From: Clostridia bacterium
GTDB lineage: Bacteria; Bacillota; Clostridia; UBA1381
Assembly: GCA_017443895.1 (NCBI GenBank)
Contig: JAFSXU010000004.1
Span: 30,001 to 94,000 of the forward strand
Direction of reading: 5' to 3'
DNA length: 64,000 bases
This document shows positions 17,796 to 27,208 of the stretch, in pieces; position 1 is the stretch's first letter; every line of letters starts with the position of its first letter. The notes under the pieces are model-generated. The model saw only the letters and a list, made by a program, of their open reading frames with translations. It did not search any database and had not been told where the DNA came from. The position numbers and the translations under genes were made by a program.

Positions 17796-19502
17796 TTATT
17801 TATTCTCGTTTATAAATGAAACAACATCTGCCACTGCATCTGAAACGGTCTTTTCAACTGCACTATCAGTCGTTCTTTCCTTATATTCAACAATGCCCTC
17901 ACCGCATTTTTTGCCGACAACTATCCTTACGGGAATACCTATCAGGTCGCTGTCCTTAAACTTGACGCCCGGGCGCTCGTTTCTGTCATCAAGCAATACC
18001 TCAATGCCTGCGCCTTGGAGCTTTGTATAAATATCCTCTGCCATTTTTACCTGTTCTTCGTTCTTTGCGTTTACAGGTACTACAACAGCCTCATACGGAG
18101 CAATTGCAACAGGCCAGATAATGCCGTTTTCATCATTATTCTGCTCAATTGACGCCGCAAGGCAACGGGTTACACCTATACCGTAGCAACCCATAATAAC
18201 ATCCTTTTCCTCGCCTGTTTCTGTCTGTGCCTTAAGTCCCAAAGCCTTTGAATACTTTGTGCCGAGCTTAAAGATATGTCCAACCTCAATACCCTGTGCC
18301 GCTTTTATTTCCTTACCGCACCTTGGGCATTTATCGCCCGGGCATATAACTCTTATGTCAGCTATCATACAAGGCGTGAAATCCTTACCGATATTGACAT
18401 TTTTATAATGCATATCCGTTTCGTTTGCGCCGACAATAAAGTTTTTCATAAGTTCCACTTCTTTATCAACATAAACAGGGATAGAAAGACCTACAGGACC
18501 TGCAAAACCAACCTCTGCATTTGTAATCCGTCTTACCTCAAACGGTTCTGCCAATTCCAAATCATCAATACAGCCAACCAGATTTTTTAGCTTTACCTCG
18601 TTTACATCTCTGTCGCCCCTTACCATTGCGGCAATAAATTTATCATCTGCCTTATAGATTATGGTTTTTACAAAGTTATACGGCTTTGCGCCCATAAACT
18701 CAACCAATTCCTCAATGGTATGCACATTTGGAGTATGGATTTTTTCAATATCCATATCCCCCTCGGGACATGGCACCTCTGTAGGTATGCACTCTGCCTT
18801 TTCATAGTTTGCGGCATATCCGCAATCATCGCAGTATGCGATACCGTCCTCGCCTACAGGGGATTTAACCATAAACTCCTGTGAGCCGCTGCCGCCCATT
18901 GCGCCCGAGTCTGCATCAACTATTGTAAAATCAAGTCCCAAACGGTTAAAGATATTACAGTATGCTGTATACATTGCCTGATATGACTTGTCAAGACCTT
19001 CCTCGCTTAAATCAAAGCTGTATGCGTCCTTCATCACAAATTCACGGCTTCTTATTACTCCAAAACGGGGTCTGCCCTCGTCACGGTACTTATGCTGAAT
19101 TTGATACATTGTGATAGGATATTCCTTATATGAACGGATATTGTCAATCGCCGTCTGTGTAAACAGCTCCTCATGAGTAGGTCCCAAGCAGAAATCCCTA
19201 TCGTATCTGTCCTTCATTTTGAACATACTCGGTCCGAATATTTCCCATCTTCCCGACTGCATATATGCCTCTGCCGGCAAGAGTGCGGGCATTAAAAGTT
19301 CCTGCGCACCTGCCTTATCCATTTCCTCACGGACAATCTGCTCAATCTTCCGTTCTACCCTTAACCCTAACGGCAAGTAAGAATAAATTCCCGATGCAAG
19401 CTTTCTTATCATACCTGCTCTTAGCATAAGCTTATGGCTTGCTATTTCAGCCTCTGCCGGAACTTCTCTTAAAGTCGGCATAAGTAATTTTGACATTCTC
19501 AT
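17796..19502 (-). CDS. proS: Prolyl-tRNA synthetase, bacterial type
   Basis: The 568-residue class II synthetase is the bacterial form with an editing (INS) insert. The N-terminal catalytic core shows motif 2 ([22 protein letters not shown]). A middle insert (about 230-390) corresponds to the Ala-tRNA(Pro) deacylase domain. The core then resumes with [20 protein letters not shown], and a C-terminal anticodon domain ends at [12 protein letters not shown]. It charges tRNA-Pro. It starts 23 bases after argB in what looks like one unit with argC-argB. ATG at 19502 follows GAGGGG. A second ATG two codons on is possible. Confidence 0.95.
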   Translation of the reverse strand: MRMSKLLMPTLREVPAEAEIASHKLMLRAGMIRKLASGIYSYLPLGLRVERKIEQIVREEMDKAGAQELLMPALLPAEAYMQSGRWEIFGPSMFKMKDRYDRDFCLGPTHEELFTQTAIDNIRSYKEYPITMYQIQHKYRDEGRPRFGVIRSREFVMKDAYSFDLSEEGLDKSYQAMYTAYCNIFNRLGLDFTIVDADSGAMGGSGSQEFMVKSPVGEDGIAYCDDCGYAANYEKAECIPTEVPCPEGDMDIEKIHTPNVHTIEELVEFMGAKPYNFVKTIIYKADDKFIAAMVRGDRDVNEVKLKNLVGCIDDLELAEPFEVRRITNAEVGFAGPVGLSIPVYVDKEVELMKNFIVGANETDMHYKNVNIGKDFTPCMIADIRVICPGDKCPRCGKEIKAAQGIEVGHIFKLGTKYSKALGLKAQTETGEEKDVIMGCYGIGVTRCLAASIEQNNDENGIIWPVAIAPYEAVVVPVNAKNEEQVKMAEDIYTKLQGAGIEVLLDDRNERPGVKFKDSDLIGIPVRIVVGKKCGEGIVEYKERTTDSAVEKTVSDAVADVVSFINENK

Positions 19503-19525
19503 AATTGTGTTTTCCCCTCTTTATA

Positions 19526-20407
19526 TTAGTAATTTTCACTCTTTATCAATGTTCCGATACCAGTCTTTGTAAATATCTCAAGGAGCAGGCAATGCGGAAT
19601 ACGCCCGTCTATTATATGCACGCCCTTTACTCCGCCGTTTAATGCGTTCATACAGCCTAAAACCTTAGGTATCATACCACCGCTTATGACATTGTTATCA
19701 ATCATATGATGGATTTCTTCAATATTTGCCTCATAAACGATATTATCGTTTGCATCCTTTACACCCTCGACATCGGTAAGAAGAATAAGCTTTTCCGCAC
19801 CGACTGCCGCCGCAATTGCCGCCGCAACGGTATCTGCATTTATGTTATAGCTGTTACCCTCGCCGTCTGTGCCTATGGGCGCAACAACAGGTATGTACTG
19901 GTCAGATGCCAATAAATCAAGTATACGGTTTTGTACCCGGACAATATCGCCCACATACCCTATATCAACCTTCTTGCCGTCAACCTCAGTATAGTGCCTG
20001 TCGCAAATAATGAAACTTCCGTCAATACCGCTTATACCGATTGCCTTTCCGCCCTTGGCATTCAAAAGCCCAACAATCTCCTTATTGGTTTTTCCGATAA
20101 GCACCTGCTGTGCAACGGACATTGTTTTTTTATCCGTAACTCTAAGACCGTTTATAAACTCACTCTTTACGCCCAGATCGTTTAGTGCCTTTGAAATATC
20201 CGGGCCGCCGCCATGAACAACTATAGGATTGAGTCCGATAAATTTAAGCAGAGTTATATCCTCCATAACACTGTTTTTAAGCTCGTCATTTACCATGGCA
20301 TTACCGCCGTATTTTACAACGACCGTCTTGCCCGAAAACTTCTGTATATACGGGAGTGCTTCAATCAAGATACCCGCTTTTTTTATTAACTGCTCCATCT
20401 TATCCAT
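19526..20407 (-). CDS. argB: Acetylglutamate kinase
   Basis: The 293-residue amino-acid kinase has the phosphate-binding KYGGNAM segment (33-39), the HGGGPDIS motif (about 65-72) and [22 protein letters not shown] substrate and ATP segments near 190. It phosphorylates N-acetylglutamate, the second step of arginine/ornithine synthesis. Start supported by AGGGGTG. It follows argC by 16 bases and precedes proS. argJ, argD and argF are not in the window. I saw no clear ARG box in the argC promoter region. Confidence 0.95.
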   Translation of the reverse strand: MDKMEQLIKKAGILIEALPYIQKFSGKTVVVKYGGNAMVNDELKNSVMEDITLLKFIGLNPIVVHGGGPDISKALNDLGVKSEFINGLRVTDKKTMSVAQQVLIGKTNKEIVGLLNAKGGKAIGISGIDGSFIICDRHYTEVDGKKVDIGYVGDIVRVQNRILDLLASDQYIPVVAPIGTDGEGNSYNINADTVAAAIAAAVGAEKLILLTDVEGVKDANDNIVYEANIEEIHHMIDNNVISGGMIPKVLGCMNALNGGVKGVHIIDGRIPHCLLLEIFTKTGIGTLIKSENY

Positions 20408-20423
20408 GCTTTAACACCCCTTT

Positions 20424-21461
20424 TTACAAATAAAAACCTGCGTTTTTAATTCCTGTTTTCTCATCCAGCCCGAATAATATATTCATATTCTGAACAGCCT
20501 GCCCTGCCGCGCCCTTGCCGATATTGTCAAGTGCCGAAATGATTACCGCTCTTTTTAGTCTTTCATCATAGCAAACGCCGATATCTACAAAGTTAGAGCC
20601 TGCAACATGCTTTGTTTCGGGCAAATCTCCGCTTTTCTTTACTCTTACAAAGTATTCGTCCTTATAAAAGTCCTCATAAATCTTTTGAAGCTCCGCCTGT
20701 GAGCTTTCCCGATTTAAGTTTACATATATTGTAGCCAAAATTCCACGCTTCATAGGGATTAAGTGCGGAGTAAACGAAATTAAAACTTCCTCCCCTGCCG
20801 CATTTGAAAATTCCTGCTCAATCTCCGATGTATGGCGGTGGGTTGCAACCTTATACGCCTTTGTATTTTCCGTACACTCACAGAAATGATATGCAAGTCC
20901 CAAGCCTCTGCCTGCGCCCGTAACACCCGATTTTGCATCAACAATAATATTTTTCGTTTCTGCCAATCCGCTCTTTAGCAGTGGAACAGTGCCCAGAATT
21001 GAACAGGTAGTATAACAACCGGGGTTTCCTATAAGCCGTGCATTCTTTATCTTGTCACGGTACAGCTCGGGCATTCCGTATACTGCCTCTTCTAAAAGCT
21101 CGGGTGATGAATGTGGCTCGCCATACCATTTTTCGTATACCTTTGCATCATCGTACCTGAAATCACCGCTAAGGTCTATTACCTTAATTCCACGCTCGAT
21201 TAAAGACGGAATAACCGTCTTTGACGCGCCGTGCGGAAGTGCGGTAAATGCCACATCGCATTTGCCTACTTTATCTAAGTCAAGCTCTTCACAATCCAAA
21301 TCAAGTACATGATTGAAATTTTGATATACCTCACTTATATTCTGTCCTGCAAAGCTGTGTGAGCCTAAAACACAAAGCTTTGCATCGGGGTGGTTTGACA
21401 AAATCCTTACAAGCTCAATGCCTGCATAGCCCGTTGCGCCCAAAACTGCTACTTTTATCAT
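20424..21461 (-). CDS. argC: N-acetyl-gamma-glutamyl-phosphate reductase
   Basis: The 345-residue enzyme starts at the ATG at 21461 (MIKVAVLGATGYAG), 9 bases after AAAGGA. An in-frame start 15 codons upstream lacks a ribosome site. The Rossmann motif GATGYAG is at residues 8-14. The catalytic cysteine lies in LIGNPGCYTTC, with the SFTPHLIPMKRGI segment downstream. It reduces acetylglutamyl phosphate made by ArgB to the semialdehyde using NADPH. First gene of argC-argB-proS. Confidence 0.95.
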   Translation of the reverse strand: MIKVAVLGATGYAGIELVRILSNHPDAKLCVLGSHSFAGQNISEVYQNFNHVLDLDCEELDLDKVGKCDVAFTALPHGASKTVIPSLIERGIKVIDLSGDFRYDDAKVYEKWYGEPHSSPELLEEAVYGMPELYRDKIKNARLIGNPGCYTTCSILGTVPLLKSGLAETKNIIVDAKSGVTGAGRGLGLAYHFCECTENTKAYKVATHRHTSEIEQEFSNAAGEEVLISFTPHLIPMKRGILATIYVNLNRESSQAELQKIYEDFYKDEYFVRVKKSGDLPETKHVAGSNFVDIGVCYDERLKRAVIISALDNIGKGAAGQAVQNMNILFGLDEKTGIKNAGFYL

Positions 21462-21520
21462 AGTTTTATATCCTTTCAAATATAGGCAAAACTCTAAATT
21501 ACCCACTTTGTTAATTTTAT

Positions 21521-21549
21521 ATTATAGTATATTATTTGCTGTTTGTAAA
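21521..21549 (-). promoter_or_regulatory. Promoter of argC-argB-proS
   Basis: Minus strand TTTACA, 17 bp, TATAAT, 60 bp upstream of argC. Confidence 0.65.
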
Positions 21550-21604
21550 CCCTAAAATTGCCGATTTTTATCCATAATTTACACTATTTTCAGGTTACAG
21601 TTTT

Positions 21605-21671
21605 GTTAAAATGCACTACCATTTTAACGCTTTTTTCGATATTTTGTAACATTATTCAATAATATGTTACA
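21605..21671. promoter_or_regulatory. Two palindromes between argC and the 21.9-kb gene
   Basis: GTTAAAATG-CACTAC-CATTTTAAC (21605-21628) and TGTAACATTATTC..ATAATATGTTACA (21645-21671). Both sit upstream of the plus-strand promoter at 21692 and could be operators. Neither is a consensus I can name. Confidence 0.4.
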
Positions 21672-21691
21672 CTCTTTTAAATACCCTCGCA

Positions 21692-21720
21692 TTGAATTGT
21701 TACATTGGCAAGTGTATAAT
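21692..21720 (+). promoter_or_regulatory. Promoter of the 21.9-kb exported protein gene
   Basis: TTGAAT, 17 bp, TATAAT. It leaves a leader of about 160 nt. Confidence 0.6.
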
Positions 21721-21731
21721 ATAATTGTTAT

Positions 21732-21865
21732 TATGTAAACTTGCGCTATTTTTACATAAAACCAGGATAACATCTAAGATTGTCATGCTAAATAAATAAC
21801 TCGTCAGTCATCACAAGTGGAAACAGCCGAGTTTTCATAAACATACGGTAGCTTGACAACATTGG
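21732..21865 (+). promoter_or_regulatory. Structured 5' leader, class unknown
   Basis: A hairpin TATGTAAA..TTTACATA (21732-21758) is followed by a closed domain: TTGTCATGCTA (21780) pairs with TAGCTTGACAA (21849-21859) with one mismatch, and encloses AACTCG (21798)/CGAGTT (21828) around a purine-rich loop GTGGAAACAGC. The ribosome site AGGAGG follows within 20 bases. It may be a cis-regulatory RNA. It does not match GEMM, cobalamin or SAM consensus as I know them. Confidence 0.35.
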
Positions 21866-21890
21866 ATAATACAAAGGAGGCGGTATTTGC

Positions 21891-23213
21891 TTGAAGAAAA
21901 TAGGAATGAAATTCCTATGTAGTTTCTGTGCGGCTGTAATTTTTATGTCAACCATTTCTTTCGGGCTTATTCCGTTTGTCAAAGCTGATGAGCCTGTGGG
22001 GAAAATGTCATCGGTTTATGGGTATATCCTAAATGATTATATAATGAAATACGGAGTTATGAGTACGGACAAGAACGGCGCTATATTTGACAGCACCGGA
22101 AATACCATAACCCCAAGCGGTGTTGTTTACGGAGATATTTTGAATTTTGATAACAACAACTGCCCCTATCTTGTGATATTCGTCGCAGACAGTGAATATA
22201 AGAGTGCGGAGTGTCATTTATGGCTATATAACGATGAAACAAAAAAAGCCCGTCGCATTGCGGTAATTGAAAAAAGCTATAGCGATATTCCAAAGGATAT
22301 GATAGGCGAATTCAATATTGCATGGAAAAACGAAAAGCGGTATATTACCTTTAATACATATCAGAATAATGTGGAGCAACAAAAGGAGGTATACACCGTT
22401 ATAAACGGTGAAGCATATATGTACATAAACAACCCTGCGGACATAACCGAGGTGGGAATTATGGACTATAATGCCTACTACTTCCACCCCGGCATTGATG
22501 TTTCCGATTACAACAAACAGCTTGATGTATTCTTTACAAAGCTAAAGGATACGGCTGCAAAAAGCGTTACATATGAGAACATCGTAACCAAATTAAGCGC
22601 TGAGGATAAAACACAAATAAACCGTGTTTTAATAAAATCCGCTCTCTACTGCGATTTTGATATAAAGAATTATACTTCGCTTGATGAGTATAACGAGGGG
22701 CTTACCATTACAACATCATCGGATAAGTTTACACAGCTTAGTGCAATTTATAGCTTGGGCGATGATATATACTATGCAAAATTTGATACAAACCGTACAA
22801 ATTATAACTATGCACTGCTTAGAAAAACAGATGCGTTAGATGACGGTTATCAGATTTTGAAGGTAAGAACGGACTGTATTCCGCTTGCGGATATTGAGTT
22901 AAAGCAAGCACGATATGAATACTCGCAAAATCCGCTTATTATGGCAAAATCAAAAACTACAATGGAGTTAAATGAGAATAAGACTGCGGTAACTCCCACA
23001 AGTACCAATGTCACTGTAAAGGTCGGGGATAATGAGCCGATAACGGTAACAAAAGCACCTGAGCCCACACCCGACATAAAAGAAACCGATAAGAAAATAA
23101 GCATAAAGAAAATTTTAGACGATAAAGTTAAGTTACCTATTGCCTGCACAGGCGGCGGAATTGCAATTGCATTGCTGACTTTTTTGTGGGTTTATATGTA
23201 TGAGGATGAATAA
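21891..23213 (+). CDS. Exported, C-terminally membrane-anchored protein of unknown function
   Basis: The 440-residue product starts at TTG 21891, ten bases after AGGAGG. The ATG five codons later would also keep the signal peptide. Residues 1-32 form a signal peptide (FMSTISFGLIPFVKADEP). The body (33-390) is mainly polar, with repeated VxYGDI- and IYYAKFD-like strands reminiscent of WD/PQQ-like read-out proteins, but I cannot assign a family. Residues 385-410 are a T/P-rich stalk. Residues 418-434 (LPIACTGGGIAIALLTFLWVY) form a C-terminal transmembrane helix with a short acidic tail, so the protein should sit outside, tethered to the membrane. The gene stands alone between terminators, with an unusually structured leader. 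Confidence 0.6.
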   Translation: MKKIGMKFLCSFCAAVIFMSTISFGLIPFVKADEPVGKMSSVYGYILNDYIMKYGVMSTDKNGAIFDSTGNTITPSGVVYGDILNFDNNNCPYLVIFVADSEYKSAECHLWLYNDETKKARRIAVIEKSYSDIPKDMIGEFNIAWKNEKRYITFNTYQNNVEQQKEVYTVINGEAYMYINNPADITEVGIMDYNAYYFHPGIDVSDYNKQLDVFFTKLKDTAAKSVTYENIVTKLSAEDKTQINRVLIKSALYCDFDIKNYTSLDEYNEGLTITTSSDKFTQLSAIYSLGDDIYYAKFDTNRTNYNYALLRKTDALDDGYQILKVRTDCIPLADIELKQARYEYSQNPLIMAKSKTTMELNENKTAVTPTSTNVTVKVGDNEPITVTKAPEPTPDIKETDKKISIKKILDDKVKLPIACTGGGIAIALLTFLWVYMYEDE

Positions 23214-23245
23214 GGGTTGATGTATAGTGCATCAACCCTTATTTT
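23212..23245 (+). terminator. Terminator after the exported protein gene
   Basis: AAGGGTTGATG..CATCAACCCTT followed by ATTTT. Confidence 0.8.
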
Positions 23246-23263
23246 GCGATATTTTATATGGAT

Positions 23264-23430
23264 TAAATTTTGGTTTATAGTACCATTTGGGTTACGGTAA
23301 ATTGGTATGGTCGTAGGGGCAGGTCTCCGTGCCTGCCCGTATCCCCGATAATGCATACTGGGAACGGGAGGGCATGGAAACCCTCCCCTACAAATTGTGC
23401 TACCCATTTACGCATATAAACCAAAATTTA
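23264..23430. repeat. MITE-like dispersed repeat, complete copy (167 bp)
   Basis: Perfect 16-bp terminal inverted repeats TAAATTTTGGTTTATA (23264-23279) and TATAAACCAAAATTTA (23415-23430) enclose GTCGTAGGGGCAGG.. and ..CCCTCCCCTACAAATTGTG. There is no open reading frame. Related copies lie at 15165 (truncated) and 52745. Confidence 0.85.
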
Positions 23431-23448
23431 CGGTAAATACGAAATGAT

Positions 23449-23958
23449 TTAATATTCTATTCCCTCTCTTGCCTTTGTGCCATTATCGTATGGGTGCTTT
23501 ACCTTATCAATACGGCTTACATAATCGCAAAGGTCAACAAATTTTTCATCCTCACCCCTGCCCGTTATTACAAGCTCTTTATCATCGGGGAAAGACTTTA
23601 CAAATTCATATGCCATATCATAGTCAAGATAGCCGTAATTTAGGGCAACCAAAAATTCATCAAGCACAACCATATCATAATCGGGTATTGCTTTTGATAT
23701 TTCGTTTAATTTTTCATTGTAGTACGGCTTTAATTTGTCAATCTTCTCCTTTGAATATGTCCATACCTCTTCAATGTTTTCAAGCGCCTCTAAAACGGTT
23801 AAGTTTGAGAGCTTGGACAATACCTTTATCTCGCTTGATTTACCGTCCTTTAAGAACTGATAAAAGGCTACCTTTTTACCTGCGCCCAAAGCCCGTATAA
23901 TCATACCTATAGAAGCAGTTGTCTTTCCTTTTCCGTCTCCTGTGTAAATGTGTTTCAT
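23449..23958 (-). CDS. cobA: Cob(I)alamin / corrinoid adenosyltransferase (CobA/BtuR type)
   Basis: The 169-residue P-loop protein begins MKHIYTGDGKGKTTASIG (Walker A GDGKGKTT), with the family segments VAFYQFLKDGKSSE, MVVLDEFLVALNYG and ELVITGRG. It transfers the adenosyl group of ATP to Co(I) corrinoids to give the coenzyme form. The start overlaps the stop of the ECF fusion gene (ATGA), so translation is coupled. Being last in a cobalamin-riboswitch operon fits activation of imported B12 or salvage of corrinoids. It is slightly shorter than E. coli BtuR (196 residues). Confidence 0.92.
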   Translation of the reverse strand: MKHIYTGDGKGKTTASIGMIIRALGAGKKVAFYQFLKDGKSSEIKVLSKLSNLTVLEALENIEEVWTYSKEKIDKLKPYYNEKLNEISKAIPDYDMVVLDEFLVALNYGYLDYDMAYEFVKSFPDDKELVITGRGEDEKFVDLCDYVSRIDKVKHPYDNGTKAREGIEY

Positions 23959-26336
23959 AATTTTAACCTCCCGTATTTTGTTTGTATTCTGCTAAATTCC
24001 TCTAAGATAGGCTTTGATATAAGCCAGAGGAATATAAATGTACCTACAGCGTGTATCAAATCAAACGGTATGCCGAGCGCATAAACCGACATTATAAGCT
24101 CCTTTGTTATTACCTCATTATACATTAAAACCGTTGATAGGTTCATGACCGCACCGTATATTAAAAACACCAAAACCGCACCGATAATTGATATTGTATG
24201 TTTTCTGCATTTTATAAGACCACTGTTAAAAATCAGTCCGGAGCAAAGTCCAATTCCGCCCATTGCAAGCATTTGCCAAGGCGTCCACGGTCCTTGCCCG
24301 AAAAAGAAATTTGAAACAAACACGCCCATAGCACCGACTATAAACCCCGATGTAGGTCCCAATGCAATGCCCGATACTATAACCACCGCCGCCATGGGCT
24401 TTACCTGCGGTATAAAATAAAACAGCACTCTTGACAAGCCTGCAATTACCGTCATACTTGATGTAACAGTAATGCCCCTTGCGCCAAGACGCTTTTTTTC
24501 AAACCCTGCAAAATAGGGTATCATACTTTCAAGTATTACAAGCATGGATATTATATAATATTTTCTGTCCCCCAATACCCTGTTTCCGACAAATACGGTA
24601 ATGACGCATAAGATCATGGATATTATAAAATACGGTATAAGTCTTTTTACATCCTTTTTATTATCAAACTCTACGCTCATATCAGTCTTTAAAATCCCGC
24701 CTGCCACACTCTTACTCTTTGGCGGAGTGTAATTTGCTATTTTAAATTCCGTATCTTTTTGATTAACCTTACCGCCAAGCGCCTTTATAACCTCATCAAC
24801 CGTTATTGCGTCGGGGATTTTATCCCTTGCAATCCTGTTTGCATCGGTGGTATAAAAGGTATTGTTTCTAAAAAACGAATGAGTTTTTGAAACACTCACA
24901 ATTGCGCCGTCAAAGAGCATGGCGCACCTTTGGGACACCTCGGCGCAAAACTCGGTATCATGGCTTACTATAACGATTGTTTTTCCGTTGTTTGAAAGAG
25001 TTTTTAAAATGTGTACAAGCTCCCGTTTAAATTCCGCATCAAAGCCCTTTGTCGGCTCATCAAGCAATAATATATCCCGATTGAGTAACAGCACCTTTGC
25101 AAGAGCGAGCTTTTGCATTTGACCTCCCGATATATCGTATGGGTGCGCTCGCAAAATGTCACCAAGTCCCAAAAGAGAGACTACATAATCAATATCACAC
25201 GATATTTCTCTTAGCTCATCATACACCGTCTTTTTTGTAAACAGATTTTTTACATCCTGCATAAGATATGATACCGTGCTTTCTACCACACACTTACCGC
25301 GATATTGCTTGTTTATTCCTGATATGACACCCAAAAGCGTGGATTTTCCTGCGCCGTTACCTCCCATAACAGAGAGTATCTCGCCCCTATATACATCAAG
25401 GCTTAAGTTTTTAAGTACATCACGGGCATTTTTATCATATTTAAAATATATGTTTTTAAGCTGTATCTGAGGCTCTGTATTTATATCCGTATCTGAGATT
25501 TTAATATCCGATACATTCATTTTATCAAGCCATGCTCTGCCCTCGCCGACTGTTACGGGACACTCGTATTCATTTTCCACACCTGCCCAAATTTGCATAG
25601 CCTGTGGGAAACCCAAAAACATAGAGCTCATATTATCACGGAGATATTTGGCACATTCCTTTATTTTGCCGATAAATTCCACTCTGCCCTCATCCATAAG
25701 GCATATTCTGTCGCACCTGTGCGCAAGGCGGGAAAGTCTGTGCTCGGCTAAGACTACCGTTATTCCAAGCTCTTTATTTATCCTGCACACCAAATCAATA
25801 AGCCTGTCCGCCATAAGCGGATCAAGCTGTGAGGTTGGCTCGTCAAGAAGCAGTATATCGGGATTTGTGCACATAAGCGATGCAAGATTTAAAATTTGCA
25901 GTTCACCGCCCGATAATTCATTTGTGTTTTTGTAAAACCACTCCTCGATCCCGAAAAACTGCGCCACCTCAGAAACTCGTCTCCGTATCTCGCCCTGACT
26001 ATATCCAAGGCTTTCAAGTCCGAATGCAAGCTCATGATACACCTTATCCGTAACAATTTGGCTTTTGGCGTTCTGCATAACGATTGCAATTTTGCTTGCT
26101 TCATCATACCTTGATAATGTGTTTATATCCTCGCCAAACACCAATACCTCGCCCGACACCTTGCCGTTTGGGCGGATTGTGTGTTTTAGCTGTCTTAAAA
26201 GCGTTGATTTCCCCGAGCCTGATTTTCCGTACAGGAGCAGTAGTTCGCCGCGAGCTACAGTCATATCAATGTCACGCAGACTAAATTTATCGGGATATTC
26301 AAAGCTAAAATTTGAAAATTCTATCGCCTTTTCCAT
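23955..26336 (-). CDS. ECF transporter fusion: ATPase - ATPase - S-component
   Basis: The 793-residue protein joins three usually separate subunits. ATPase 1 (about 1-240) has Walker A GKSGSGKST (37-45), signature LSGGE and Walker B ILLLDEPTS. ATPase 2 (about 285-500) has GGNGAGKST, ISGGQ and ILLLDEPT. A linker (500-575) leads to a membrane part (about 575-793) with some six helices and the S-component-like segment SGIALGPTSGFIVGA..SNFFFGQGPWTPWQM. The ATPases drive import and the S-component binds substrate. The adjacent ecfT, cobA and the cobalamin riboswitch predict a cobalamin, cobinamide or related corrinoid substrate. Cobalt is the main alternative. The start overlaps the ecfT stop by 16 bases. 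Confidence 0.88.
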   Translation of the reverse strand: MEKAIEFSNFSFEYPDKFSLRDIDMTVARGELLLLYGKSGSGKSTLLRQLKHTIRPNGKVSGEVLVFGEDINTLSRYDEASKIAIVMQNAKSQIVTDKVYHELAFGLESLGYSQGEIRRRVSEVAQFFGIEEWFYKNTNELSGGELQILNLASLMCTNPDILLLDEPTSQLDPLMADRLIDLVCRINKELGITVVLAEHRLSRLAHRCDRICLMDEGRVEFIGKIKECAKYLRDNMSSMFLGFPQAMQIWAGVENEYECPVTVGEGRAWLDKMNVSDIKISDTDINTEPQIQLKNIYFKYDKNARDVLKNLSLDVYRGEILSVMGGNGAGKSTLLGVISGINKQYRGKCVVESTVSYLMQDVKNLFTKKTVYDELREISCDIDYVVSLLGLGDILRAHPYDISGGQMQKLALAKVLLLNRDILLLDEPTKGFDAEFKRELVHILKTLSNNGKTIVIVSHDTEFCAEVSQRCAMLFDGAIVSVSKTHSFFRNNTFYTTDANRIARDKIPDAITVDEVIKALGGKVNQKDTEFKIANYTPPKSKSVAGGILKTDMSVEFDNKKDVKRLIPYFIISMILCVITVFVGNRVLGDRKYYIISMLVILESMIPYFAGFEKKRLGARGITVTSSMTVIAGLSRVLFYFIPQVKPMAAVVIVSGIALGPTSGFIVGAMGVFVSNFFFGQGPWTPWQMLAMGGIGLCSGLIFNSGLIKCRKHTISIIGAVLVFLIYGAVMNLSTVLMYNEVITKELIMSVYALGIPFDLIHAVGTFIFLWLISKPILEEFSRIQTKYGRLKL

Positions 26337-27199
26337 ATTATAGCCTCCGTAAAATCAATAATTATCGGTATGGCGCATAAAATTGCATACATGGTATATG
26401 CAAGATAGGAAAATATACCGATGTTTGTATATACACACGGGAAATATACAAAGTCTATTATACCAAATGCTTTAGACACCAAAACCGCAGTTAAAAGCAT
26501 TAAAATCACAACAAGGCACACCGTATCACGGTATGTAAACTCAAAAACGGAAAATGCCGTTCTTTTTACCGTTGCATAACCCCTTGCATACATACTGTCG
26601 GCAGTGTCAACCGATTCTTCCAAGGTTCTGTTTACCAATACATTCAACACCGAAGCCATATTCTTTACTCTATCGGCAATACTGCCTTGATAAACCGATT
26701 TCCCTATTGCAGTTTGGGCGTTTATAATGCTTTTTCCCTCGTTTAAGAGCTTTGGGAAAAATCTCATGGACATGGTAAAGAGCATTGATATTTTGGGCAC
26801 AGCCCTGCCGAATAAATACGCAATTTTATCGCTTGTTATTATCACATTAAAGCAGGAAAACCAGCATATAACACATATAAGCATTACACCCTCACACATT
26901 CCAAATAGGATTGACTCAAGCGTAAGCGGATTACCGTTTGAAAAATATGCTATCACCGTTTGTCCGTTATGGTTAAATAACGGATTTAATACCGCCGTAA
27001 AAACTGCTAAAATTACGGCATATTTTAAGCTTTGCCTAAGCCTTTTGCCTGCTGTTAAAAGTCCGTAGCTAACGGCACAAACAAGCGATATTAAAAGCAG
27101 TATCGGGTTAAACCAAAGCATGGTAAGAATTAAAACCGATACAAAGTATACAAAGCTCACAATCGGATTTAATTTATAGAAAGCATCTACCTTGTTCAC
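26321..27199 (-). CDS. ecfT: ECF transporter transmembrane (T) component
   Basis: The 292-residue integral membrane protein of the EcfT/CbiQ family starts at GTG 27199 after GTAGGAGGT. It has five or so hydrophobic helices, and the conserved cytoplasmic coupling helices contain the Ala-Arg-Gly motifs (MYARGYATVKR near residue 205 and the FPKLLNEGKS segment) that dock on the ATPases. It links the two fused ATPases to the S-component. Position: fifth gene of the B12-riboswitch operon. Confidence 0.88.
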   Translation of the reverse strand: MNKVDAFYKLNPIVSFVYFVSVLILTMLWFNPILLLISLVCAVSYGLLTAGKRLRQSLKYAVILAVFTAVLNPLFNHNGQTVIAYFSNGNPLTLESILFGMCEGVMLICVICWFSCFNVIITSDKIAYLFGRAVPKISMLFTMSMRFFPKLLNEGKSIINAQTAIGKSVYQGSIADRVKNMASVLNVLVNRTLEESVDTADSMYARGYATVKRTAFSVFEFTYRDTVCLVVILMLLTAVLVSKAFGIIDFVYFPCVYTNIGIFSYLAYTMYAILCAIPIIIDFTEAIIWKRR

Positions 27200-27208
27200 G
27201 ACTACCTC

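Noticed and set aside
21780..21865. c-di-GMP (GEMM) riboswitch ahead of the 21.9-kb gene
   Set aside because: The ACGCA-type and tetraloop-receptor motifs are missing; kept only as a structured leader of unknown class.
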